From NCBI GenBank assembly GCA_031213475.1, contig JARUPZ010000017.1:6712167-6776166 (forward strand): a stretch of 64,000 nt of DNA. Direction: 5' to 3'. The stretch is from Nereocystis luetkeana. Taxonomy: Eukaryota; Sar; Phaeophyceae; Laminariales; Laminariaceae. Shown here piece by piece: positions 34,101 to 46,100 of the stretch; position 1 is the first letter of the stretch, and every line of letters starts with the position of its first letter. Under the pieces are notes generated by a model that saw nothing but the letters and a program-made list of their open reading frames with translations, was not told the origin of the DNA and searched no databases. The position numbers and the translations under genes were made by a program.

Positions 34101-37100
34101 GTGGACGATCATGTAGATGTGCTGTGTTGTACGTTGCCCGTGTTTCTTCTGGCTGCCTCCGCTCGCAGGAAATTGGACAAATGTCTGCTCACGGATGCTG
34201 ACGCCAAGTTTTTGCCGGCATGTTTCGAGGACTTTGGGAAAACCAACATCGAAAAACTGTGAGTTCTTCGAACGGTCATTGACTAGCTGGGCTGCGTCTA
34301 ACTGAAGTGTGAATCATTCTGAGATGCCAGTTACCTGCGGAACACCATCTTCCTGTTCGTAAGTTCCTCAATGTCGCAATTATAATTGGAGTTGGAGTGC
34401 CTTTGACGTCGGTGGCCGCTGAGTCGGGTGTGCGCTTGAAACACCGGCGAGGGAACACGGTATTTGGGATACAACAAACCAGGCGGTAGCAGCTGTGTGG
34501 GTTGTGCATAGTACGGCACAACTGATGGGATAACCGTATCACCGGTGATTGTTAAGGTGTCTAGTATATGCAAGGGTTCTCTTTTGGATGCGTCTGACTC
34601 ACAATCCCAGGAGGGTCACAATTTCTAGAGGAAGAGCATCATAAATATTTAGGCGTTTCTGTGTAATCGATGACAGGAAGACAGCCGAAGATTTTCGTAT
34701 AATTGGGCTCGGAATATGCGTAGTCACGATACGTCTGGAGGTGGACACCGTGCAAACTGCACGAGCAACTACTGTACGCACAAATCACCGTAGTAGTCTC
34801 GAAGTCGGCAGCTTGAACCGCGGCCGCTGTTGAACCGCTGCTGTGGTTGCATGTATGTACCGAGCCTGTTTTGTTGATAACGATATCCCGAAGGGGTGCA
34901 GCTGTGTATCGTTATCGTTTCTAGCAAAGCTAAATCTTCGCAATCCCATTCCTATCTATTGCAATACCAGGTATATACCATCGCATTTGCGTGTGTGTAA
35001 TTGTTGGGCTGCTCTCTACGTATCAGCCATGCCATGGCAGTATTCTTCAGGTTATTTGTTCGTTCAGGTTCGCGACAACGTTGGGAACTAGGGCACACAT
35101 ACGCACGTACACACAGAGTGGCGCCGTCCGCGACTGCCACCAGGAAAAGAGCTTGGCGTGCCACGGCTGTTGTATCGTGGGCCCAACGGAGTAGGAAGCT
35201 CTTTAGAGACGGTGTTGGAGATGTAGAGCACAGTGTACAACGTATCACACCCAACAGGAGCGGTGCGAAACGCTGGAATCGAGGAAGGGGCATTATCCTT
35301 CGCGACTCGGCGCTCAACAACAAAACGACTTGAACAAAAGCCAGCCCGCGCAACTTGAGACGCCGAGATCACGTGCCAAGGAACCCGACTGGGACCCAGG
35401 AGTTCGCCGTAGTGATTAGGCGGGACTCTTGAGGTCTACGCAACGCAGGGAGCGCGAGAAATGACCCGCTGCCAGCGGAGGACGCAAAATGCAAAACGAG
35501 TACATTTAGTACGGATTAAAGCGTACATGTATGACCCAAGCGGGAAGTTGCAAAGGGTCCAGTAGAATCCCCATGTGTTTACCTTTTTTGCGCTCCACGA
35601 CACTGTACACTCTGCCTCGTTCCTCGATTATGTTTTCCCTTGGTACGTCAATGTTTGCATGATGAGATTGAGGCTCGAAAGTGTCCTCTACAAACAACAT
35701 GTATGTGTGGCACACACTCTCGACCTCGCTCAATTTAGCTGTTCTGCGTGTTCGTCTTTCTCGTGCACGGTTTCATCCTCTTACCATTAGCGCGTGTTTG
35801 TTTGTCGTCTGACGGTGCCGTCTTTGGGTTCTCGTGCTTTAGACTCCTCAACAGGAACACCATGACCTCAATTGCCGAGGAAACGTTCGCTGGCCTGTCC
35901 AAGATTACGTTCTTGTGAGTACCACTCTATACAATATATAGAACGCCCCTCCCCCGAAACGCAGCTACCGTCGCAGCTGGAAGAACACCGATTAAGTTGC
36001 CCTTATTTATGTTGGTAGTGCGGCGACGCGCCGGTAGAAAACAGCAACATTAATATAAACACCATGACACAGTGCTGAATATCGCATGTGGTACTTGAGC
36101 ACATTTAGGACATGTAGGCAACCAACGTAGCTCCTTACCTTGCTCTGGGCAGGTTTGAGAGTTTATGGTGTTCGCTAACGTCACTCTTCGCTACGTGCTG
36201 CCTGCTAGCTGTTGGATACAACGAGACAACCTGCTCACAACCTCCGACACCTTGGTGGTTTGGTCTTCCTGTTGTCTTTCGTCGGCTATCGAAACCGCGT
36301 ACACAATCGTAGTATGAAGCTAATGAAAGAACAATCGACGTAGCTCGTTAGCGGCATGGTCACCTCGAGCAGAACATTGTGCACTCGAAAGTGCTCCAAA
36401 TGATGAGCCACCCGTTGCGGTCAAAAATGAAAATATTGGTGATCCCTTTGCTTATGTCGGCTGATTGATGGTTGTGATGCTTTTTGTAACACTCCAGGGA
36501 TATGAACTCCAACAACTTCGTGAACGTGCCGAAGGGACTGTTCAGTGGTCTCACGAAGCTGGAGCATTTGTAAGTGGAGGGAAGTTGTACGAATACCGCT
36601 CTCTCTCTCGCAGAGCCTGCTTTGACATAAACCTCGTAAATGGACGGACTTGCACTGCTCGTCCTGCCCGAAAAGCATAGCAAACCCAGGCGACAAGTGT
36701 GGTAGAGTCGGGTGACTACGACGATAGAGTACAGTACCATTGACTCGAGCTTACAGCAATCACAAGCGTCTGAATATAAGAGTTTAATTAAACCCGTCAA
36801 AGCCAGGGCCCGTCTCCGTCATACATAGCCCTGCTGCGCTTGCACCCGTTCCATACCTCTACCGCTTCTCCACTACGCGTGTTTGTTGTATGGTGTCATA
36901 TTCGTTCAGGGACATGTCCTGGAACGATCTTGTCAGCTTCCCCAAGGGCGCTTTTTCCGACCTTGGGAGCCTGAAGACTTTGTAAGAATGGGGCAGAGGT
37001 GACGTAAACACCGTCTCGCTACACTGTAGCCTTTTGCTCTGGAGCGAATTAATTGTCTGCTCGTCAAACAATCTCCACACTCGTTCAACAACACTTTTGA

Positions 37101-40100
37101 TTCAAGGGAAGTCAGACTGATATCGAGCGAGTAAGCTACACCCACACCGGGACCGACTGCTAGTTACCGGAATAGATACATTCACTCCATTTACTGGTAA
37201 TATGTCGGCTGCATGGTTTGATCGCGGACGAGGACCAGAAATGCCACACGTTCACATGAAGTTGGCCCTTCAGATACTACTGAATTTCGAGGCGTCTTCA
37301 TGAAACGATTAATCAAAGGCTATGTATCAAACCGGGAACAACCTGGTGGCCATTCCTGTACTCCGTAGAATTTGGTAAAATCATGCGTTGCGAGGTGAAG
37401 GGCCACCACTACTCACGACTTTAGTGTCGTGACCATCGCTACACCGGCTTGCCGTGGTGCTATGCCTTCTCAGGGATCTAAGCTTGAACCATCTGGTGAC
37501 CGTGCCGAAGGGACTATTCGTCAATCTCAGGAAGCTCGAAAATTTGTGAGTAGGGAAACCTTCAGCCGGTTGCTGCTCTCCCTCGTCGAAGTTCGTTCTG
37601 ACGAAACAATAATCACAAACCTGGACAGACAGGCGATAAACTCTGGGCCAAGAGAGCGGCACATACTAGGGCGACTAGTGTGTGGTACAGCCAGGTCGAT
37701 ACTGGGCACCAGCACGATACCATTGAAACCTAATTAACATTTCCTCGAGCAAGGCGCGCATGAACTCAGTAGGTATAATAGGCAGCCCGTCGGAGCCAGC
37801 TATTGTTTACGTTGTACATGACCATGCTTTGATCGCACGAGTTTGAGACTGCTACTTACTGTTGTCGCATTTTGTTGTGCTTGCCGGCGTCGCATTTTGT
37901 CTCAGGGACGTGTCCTCGAATGCAATCGCCAGCCTGCCTAAGGGGGTCTTTTCTGACCTTGCGAGCCTCCGAACACTGTAAGGACGGGTCAGGGATTGAG
38001 TAACCTTGCTTGCTACGTTGTACGTAGGCATCGACTTCGGACCGGATGCATTGCCTGCTCGCCCATTTTCAAGTAACTTGTGCACGCTAAAGCAACGCTT
38101 TTGTCAGTATTTAAGGCGGGCAGGATCCAGGAGGGAAATCCACGTCCGCACCTGGATCGATTGTTGACTGCCAGGATAGCGCACAGTGCCGCCCAGAGTG
38201 CGGAGAACCGTTTCACATTATCTTTCGGTTTAACTCCTTTTCGAAAACATTCCATATATATGCCCACGATTTCTCACTGGTGTTGGTATGCACTGGATTT
38301 TGCTATGAATGTACCGCTTACTATCGGATGGGGCCTTGTGTGGAGCTCACGCGTTGTTTTTTTGCATTTCAGAAGCCGTGCATTACCAAGTGAAACCAAC
38401 AACGCCTTCCACGATATTTACGTCGCGAACGTCACAGTGCGCGAAACCAGCGCAACCTTGCGGTTACACGATTTCCCCTCCCGTTCTGACGTTGAATGGT
38501 CCAGGAGTCTCGCCCACAACAAGTTAACGCCCGAGAGTCTGCCCGTTGATCTCTTCCTGGGGGTTCCGCGACTGGAAGTATTGTGAGTGCGCCAATTGAT
38601 GCATTAGTGTTTGCATATGCGGATATCCCTCCTAGGTAATGGGGGCGTTGACGTCGTAGAGCCTTGCACTGAGTACAACCATAACGTTTGCCTCGGTCTG
38701 CATTGCTGGTTTGCCTTATTCATGAATTTCTTCATTGTGAATTTCTTCATTGTCTGGATCGAGAACGTTCTCCAGGCAATATTTTAAAATGATGGACGTG
38801 TGGGGCTGTTCGGATAGCATTGATACCGCCTTCAGTGTTGGCTGGTGTGGATATCAGTCGAAGAGATGGTCACACTTGATGCTCGGGTGGCGTCGCTGTC
38901 CACGACGAGTTCGTCTCGGCGTGTGTCCTCAACATGGCGTCAAGCCAATCTCGCTGGAAAGCGCACTGCACACGCGCATGGAAACGGTTTTCTACACCCT
39001 GTGTGATTATACGTGAATTTCGGCGGGCAGTACGTCTTCACGAGAAACAGGGAGGCGTTACACGTTAGAGGATGTGTGTTTACTTAAGAGGCAGCACATT
39101 CCCGCCATTTTATTTTTTTTCCGAGTGACGGCATTCCTTAACCCCAACCAGCCGTAAGGCAGTATTTATTAGAAAAAGTTACCTAATTGTAATCTTGGGC
39201 CATAGGAACATTTTTTAGGACGCAGTTTGGTTTTTGCCGAAGTCTGTTTTCGGGTGAGGTATGGAGCTCTTCCAACGAAGAGCCTTCAAAAATGGATGGT
39301 GAACCCGCATCGTAGATCGCCTCACGGGAACAACCCGGCTAGATCTACGGTTCTAGTGCCCACAGTTATGCCATGAGATTCGGGCTATTTTGTTTTAGAA
39401 TTAGCATATGTTCTGCTACTCCGATCGGGTGAACGTTACGAATGCCGGCTGCCTGAAGGGTTATTCGAGCTCAGTTCGCCCGCCTGACCAATCCGTCGAT
39501 ATGGGAGACTAATCATCTCACTCCGCTAAATAGTTCGGCCCCTGTCGTGCGGGGTTCGGCGATTTTGCTAGGTCGTCAACTTTGACCAACGTATGCATAC
39601 GCCTGCTGTTATGACGGGAGACGACCGAAACACTTGCCACGAGCCAGCTGAAGTTTTTCCGGCGTTCAATACCGACCTTGTCTCCGTCAGGCACGGTTCT
39701 TGCCCTGAAGGGTATGTTCACGACGAGCGATTGGTGAAGTTTGACACCCACCCGTGCTTCGTGTGACATGTGTGCATTACACACGGCTGCCTTCTGCCAT
39801 GTATTTGGTATCCTGTAGGGAGCTTGCCACGAACGATCTCGCAGAACTGACCAGCCTGGTGGGGTTGTTCGACAGCCTCGACAAGCTCAAATATTTGTGA
39901 GTGCTATGGTAAGGAAAGATCGGAATGTTTTCCTGGGTTCCTACACAACGAGAGACTCTATGTCGCATGCAAACACTGACTTTCGATAAACAATAAACGC
40001 TAGCGCAAACCCGGAATGTCAGTCACCCCGAGCAGAGCAACGGTTCGCAACACATTGTCCAGAAGGTATTGGATACTTCGTTAGTCGAGGGGCCCCGTTC

Positions 40101-43100
40101 TAGTCGCGCCGTTTCGAGCCTGCAACCTGCTACCGTAACACGGCTCGTGTCGTTGACCGTATCGCATACGGCACATGTACCTTACAATAACCCTCAATGT
40201 CGCTACTGGTATAAAACAATTATTTGTTTAGATTGTCGCTCGTGCCTAGCAGCAGTAAATCGACACGCTCGAAGGCCCTCGCGTTGCCTTCCTCTCGGGC
40301 TACCTTTGTGTGATCGTTGTTCCCGGTTGGGGTAACCTATCGTTGATCCAGGAATCTGGACGAATCTGGTGTACGGACTGTGCCTGATCGATTGTTTATC
40401 GGCTTGACAAAGCTGGAGAGCCTGTGAGTGACCTCTATCTATGCAGTTTTTCTATGGACACTATGTTCCGTGAGGGTCATGATCGGTTGCTACGGCACGT
40501 GTGAACAGATCACAACCCGCCAGGAAATTTTCGTGGGACACCCATGTCGATCGAGTTCGAATGGTGCTGCGTTAGAGTTTTGCGAAACAGACCACCGACG
40601 ATGTCCGCCGTAGATGAACGGTTACAACAATCCATAGGATGAGCCTTAGAGAGCTCTGGCTAAGCCTTCAATTGCACGTTTCAATTTTGGTGCCCACATG
40701 TGGAGTGTTATGTGGGGGTCGAGGTCGAAGCGATGGTTGTTCTCATTGTTTGGGGTATACTGCTGCCGGTCTCGTACCCCCCACATTACAGTTGTCATCC
40801 GGGGTAGGTTCGCAGGCCCACCATATGAGAGCACTACGTACCCATCACTTCTACTGAACAAAAACTCACCACATGGTTTCTAGAGCGCCAACGTTCGAAG
40901 CGCCAGGCAATACTTCCAGTCTCTACCATATATATTCGGATATATATATATGGTGTATGCGCTGGAACACCAGCCCGAACAAGACTGCCATCGTGCTGGG
41001 TGTTCCCCAGCGATCCATTCACAACCTCGTCCGATCCGTACAAGAGGCAGAACCAACACACATATATATATACACATATAGTAAACGCACAATAAACGCG
41101 TTCTACGATAAAGGTAGCATATTTCAGCTAGAACATTTTTCGGATAACGGGGCTCCTTAACCCAAATCGCCGGGATCCCACTGTCGAGGCCTTCAACGAT
41201 AGAGGCTCGCCCCGATTATTATGGGGCTCCTCACTTGTCGTCACCTCAACCGACACCTGACTTCAGCGCAAATTGAATTGCATCTCGATGGATACTCCCA
41301 TAGCCGAAGCATGCACTTTCATTAATTTTCGAATAAAAAAGCTCGACACTCCGACGATTTTGGGTGACGGAACGCCGTCCCTCAGGAAATCTTTCGGCGA
41401 GAAGAATGTGGTACCCCTATCGTAGAACGCGTCTCCTGTTTCGAAAAATGATGTTTTTCCATACTTGTGTCATGGGATCATTAATCGGGATGTAGTTTGA
41501 TTTTTGCTCGAGCCTGTTTCCAGGCAAGGTACGGAGCTCTTCAAGCGGGAAACCTCGGACACACTAGGAGGGGCCTCTATCGTTGAAGGCCTCGACAAGG
41601 TGGACAACACCCCGGCGTCGGCAATGTTATGCGCACTATGCACGCATCCAGGCCTACGACACCTACTGACTCTGTTGTAATCAACCAAGTTTTCCAGCGT
41701 GCCTACTCGAGTCACCTGCGTTCAGAGTTCTTCTAAATGCGCAAATGCTGCTGAAATCTTGCCCATTCGGCCGGTGTGTCTTTTCCGTGCGATGGTTCGC
41801 TATCATGAGTCGTCAGGAGCTTTTATGGCAATGGACTGAAGAACTTGCCCGACGGCGTTTTTTCGGGTCTCACGGCCTTGCGTACACTGTGAGTCGGATC
41901 AGGAGCACACGTTACTTGCCGCGGGATGCATTGGCAGGACGTTGCGCTGTGCGCACATATTTCATGTCGCGGCTCGGCCTTCTCTTGCGTTCATGCCATT
42001 GTAGGCGACCGTAAGGGATGAAACATAGCACGAGGGTGCCAGAACAATCATATTGCCTGTACTGCGTCGATTTTCACTTCTCGTGAAACGTGCGGACATA
42101 TGGCCGATACTTATTTTCTCCCATTCTAGATGGATGGATCCCGAAATGTAACCCACGGTTGTTCTTTGTTTTTATTCAATCGCTAATGTCTTGAGGTTTC
42201 GTTTATGTTTACAGTAGTATCGTACAAACTCACAACATTCACTGCACTTGAGTGTGTTACCAGGTCTACATTTGCTTTGGCATCAGGCCAGGGCGTACCG
42301 ATGCAAACAAACTATCGGAGTACTTGACAACATCCATTGTATCGGACTATGTATGTCCTTGTCAACCTAACCTCCCAAACCTGTTATGTATCATCCGGGG
42401 GGGTCGCGTCATGCGCCATGGCAGGGATCTGGCGGACAACAGTCTGACAGGCTTGGGGTCGTCACTATCCGGACTGGCGGAGCTCCGCACATTGTGAGTT
42501 TCCCCTGCGAAAGCGGTGTAGCTCAAATAACGCCAGTGGGCCATCAGTCGAAGGCACCAGCCTCGAGGCTTTAACAGTACATATTTCATGTAAACACCCA
42601 TCTACTCTATAGCGCGCTGGAAGGTGTTCCCAAACAAACGTTTTTGAGCCATACCTGCGGAAAAGAGGGCAACACAAACATGAATTGTTTCTAAGGTGGT
42701 AGTGGTTTGGTACGGTCTGAGCTCGTGATCCCATCGCTGAAAAGCCTAGTTGGCTGGTCGGTTCATCGGGATCCGCGAATGTCTTCGTGATAATGGTTGT
42801 ACTCGAAGAAAATCCAGAAAATCTGTCTGGAGCCGACAGGGTCGGCGGGAAATCGTGTCCATTTGTGTGTGAAGCACGTCTTCAAAACACCCCAGCAAAG
42901 TACCTAGCCGCCTACACTACAGGGCCAAATATGCTGATCGGTGTAGTTGATGAGAACGCGGGGTTCGACCAGATTCTGCGCCACCCTAGTAGTGCGTATA
43001 CCAGACCTTCGCCGATATTTGCTGAACTGATATTGTTCGCTGATGCACGGATCTATCGACTGCTACAACCTGAAGCACCCTTGTGCATCATGCCCTCGGT

Positions 43101-46100
43101 ATTCAATCAGATCGGTCGATGACAACGATCTGACGCTTACAGAGGATGTATTCTCGGGTCTTGTCAACCTGAAAACACTGTGAGTGCTTCAATATTTTAC
43201 GTGTTTCGTTTTCGTGCATGGCGTTGCCCAGTGCTAGTGTATTTCGACCCGATACCAAAGCGTCTTTGTGTGGGGGGAGGCTTGTGGGAGCCTAGATAGG
43301 TTTGATTTCGACTGGGCCGGGTCTACCTGGACTCGCTGTTTTTGATTTCTGATCGCCTCTTTCGTGTCTGTCGCGAATCCTGCCATGCAGGCATCGCATC
43401 TCTAGTCGTGGTCTATTATTGGGCCCAAACATGTTGCCGTGGGCTTATTGGTGTCCATCTTAGAACATAATTTCTCTTCAGCCTGGCCTGCTTCCAGCCC
43501 GTCGGGGCGATATAAACGTTCTGTTTGCTGCGAGCAAACGGCCCGCCATGTTTTGTTTGTCGCTGCCGGTGGTCCACGTCAGGTCCCTTCGTGAAGGTGG
43601 CTTGACCGCCTTGCCAGCTATGGTATTTTCTCCTATGGTAAACCTCGTTGAAATGTAAGTGACGGGCGCTAGTGTTGTGCTGTGTTCTTGTAGTTCCGTA
43701 GAACGGGAACAGAAACGCACGCATTTGTAGAGCAGATTATGTATGTTTCACATCCTCCTACCAGGAGCAAATACCAGTTTGAGCGAAAAGGTTGGTTTCG
43801 TGCATATAAATCGACCTACGGTAGGAGATGCACATTTTTGCCTCAACAGCAAAATCTCGCGGGCGAAGTCGCTCGACTGCAAAACAAAAGGCCGCATGCA
43901 GCATCGTTGAACACAGTGTTTGTTTACGAAACGAGTGGGACAGATAGTGGACGCTTCGTCACTAGTTATTGACTCTGTGGGAGTATCTTCAAGTTGCAAC
44001 CTGCCTTCAGTTGGTCGAACTTACAAATACTGGATCTGTAGATGTTATCAGAAGTTCGTTCAGCACTATTCGTTTTTCACGATATATATTGAGCCGTGTG
44101 CCCTGTGGGGTGCGTGATGGCGGAACATTTCAAGGGCCGCCTGCAGAGAGAACCCGATTGATGCAAACCCTAGGATGAATGGACACCCTCGATCGCGCCT
44201 GGGCATGTGTATGGTACGCTCACGTTACTCGCTTCATTTCTTACGTGTTGTCGGTGTGCCACGTGTGTCATGACAGAGACCTGGCTTACAACAGGCTGAC
44301 GAGCTTGGGATCATCGCTGTCGAGACTCACGTCCCTCCGCACCTTGTGAGACCCCCGAGCTGATTACATTGCCCTATATCTCACTCGCGTCTGTCATGAC
44401 CACCTGTTCGCGATGTTACCACAACCTGGTAATTCCGGAGAGTTCGATAACAGGTCGTCCACCCTGCAATACTAGTGACCCCTCCGCCCTAACTTAGTTT
44501 TGAAGGTTTCCCGAAGAAAGGAGTAATCACGCGTCCCGCCCTGTGTGAGAAATAGCATCAACCAATGGACGTACCGCAAGCAACCACTGTTTTGTTCCCG
44601 TCTTTGGTGAATCTAAACGTACTTAGCACAGCATTGTTCCTCGATTGTCTCTGTCCCATCCTGGATATGTCGGCATTGCATGCTATTTGTTTGTTTTGTG
44701 CACAATAAATACTATTCTCTGGGCCGTGTGTAATTTCATGTGTAGCTTTGCAGATGGTTACTAAATCTTGAGAAGGAAGATTATCCAAACGACACCCGCC
44801 GATATTTGAAACCCCTCGGCCGTCCCTGCATATGCAATTGCCGTGCTAGCTCCGCTCAGCGTTGATCTATCACGCTGTCGGTCTTCGTCGTACGGTATCA
44901 CAGGGATCTCACCTCCTCCCGTCTGACAGACGTTGGATCATCGCTGTCTGGACTGACGGAGCTTCGGACCTTGTAAGCCCCCCCCTGCAAAACTGTGCCC
45001 CAGGATTAGGTAGTGGGTGACTTGACGATCTATAAGTAATGTTGCCACTGGCTGGGGACACCAGCACAGGAGGGTTCAACCCCCTGTACCTGCTCTGGAC
45101 AAATGTCCGCGTTGAAAAGCACACATCTATCCAAAGCCGGAGTTGAAAGCTTCTTCAATGAACCACATACCAAGCGTGCTTCTCGGCGGCAATATTAACG
45201 TGGATGTATATCCTCCTCGTGCGGTCTACGTTAGTTCGTACGTAACAATCGTGCATCGGGGATTGGTTTGACGCTTGGGAGACTGATTCGTTTGTCGGTG
45301 CATCGGCATTTCGCGAAGGCATCCGAAATACCCGTGGCATTCGTAGGCGGTTCGAGAAAAGTGGTTTCCAAAGCACTGAAAACGGCTACTGAAGAGGTGG
45401 TACATCTGCGTTTGCATAAGGCAGATGCGGTGCATAGGGGGTGAACGTTGTGATTTTACGTAGGATATACAACCTCGCAGGAAGGCTGATAATGGTGTAC
45501 AACATTGCGGCGTGGACACGTTCTACCATAGGGGTAGCACATTTCCGCCATACCAGTTTCTGGATGACGGGGCTCCTTAGCCCATAATCGTCGCAATGTC
45601 GATTATGTTACACAAAAAATGACGTTTTGGTATACTTAGGCCAAGGGAGTGTTCTCGGGATACAAGTTGATTTTTGCCGGGCCAGTGTTTGGGTGATTTT
45701 ACTAACAGTATGGAGCTCCTCAAATGGGGTGACCCTCTATCGTAGAACGTCTCCGTGTTTTCAACGACATGACGCCGATCGTAAATATTTGATGTCATTC
45801 TTCGCCGTCCTTTTCGAACCCTTGCCCGCTGCAGCTTGAAATATCTCTGAGCTCCACCATGCCCGCGTTACGCGATCAGGTACATGGATGACAACAAACT
45901 GGTGCTCACGGAACATGCGTTCGCAGATCTCGGGAACCTAGAAGCACTGTGAGTCCTTCAGCGTTTACAAACCTGAGATTCGTGCTTGTCGTCGCCTTGA
46001 TTTTACCCTCAATGCGAGAGAATTGCCCAGAGTTTAGTTTAGACATGCGAGCGTCTACGCTATGGCTGCGACTACGGCGGGAAGATGGTGTTCCTGGACG

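Noticed and set aside
40637-40720. Possible extra LRR exon starting ccatag|gatgagccttagag
   Set aside because: MSLRELWLSLQ is Leu-rich but lacks the Asn and LPxGxF positions, and no donor occurs at the expected distance.
43970-44040. LRR-like stretch ttcagttggtcgaacttac
   Set aside because: Only a few Leu and Asn positions fit, there is no acceptor or donor and the frame closes at once.
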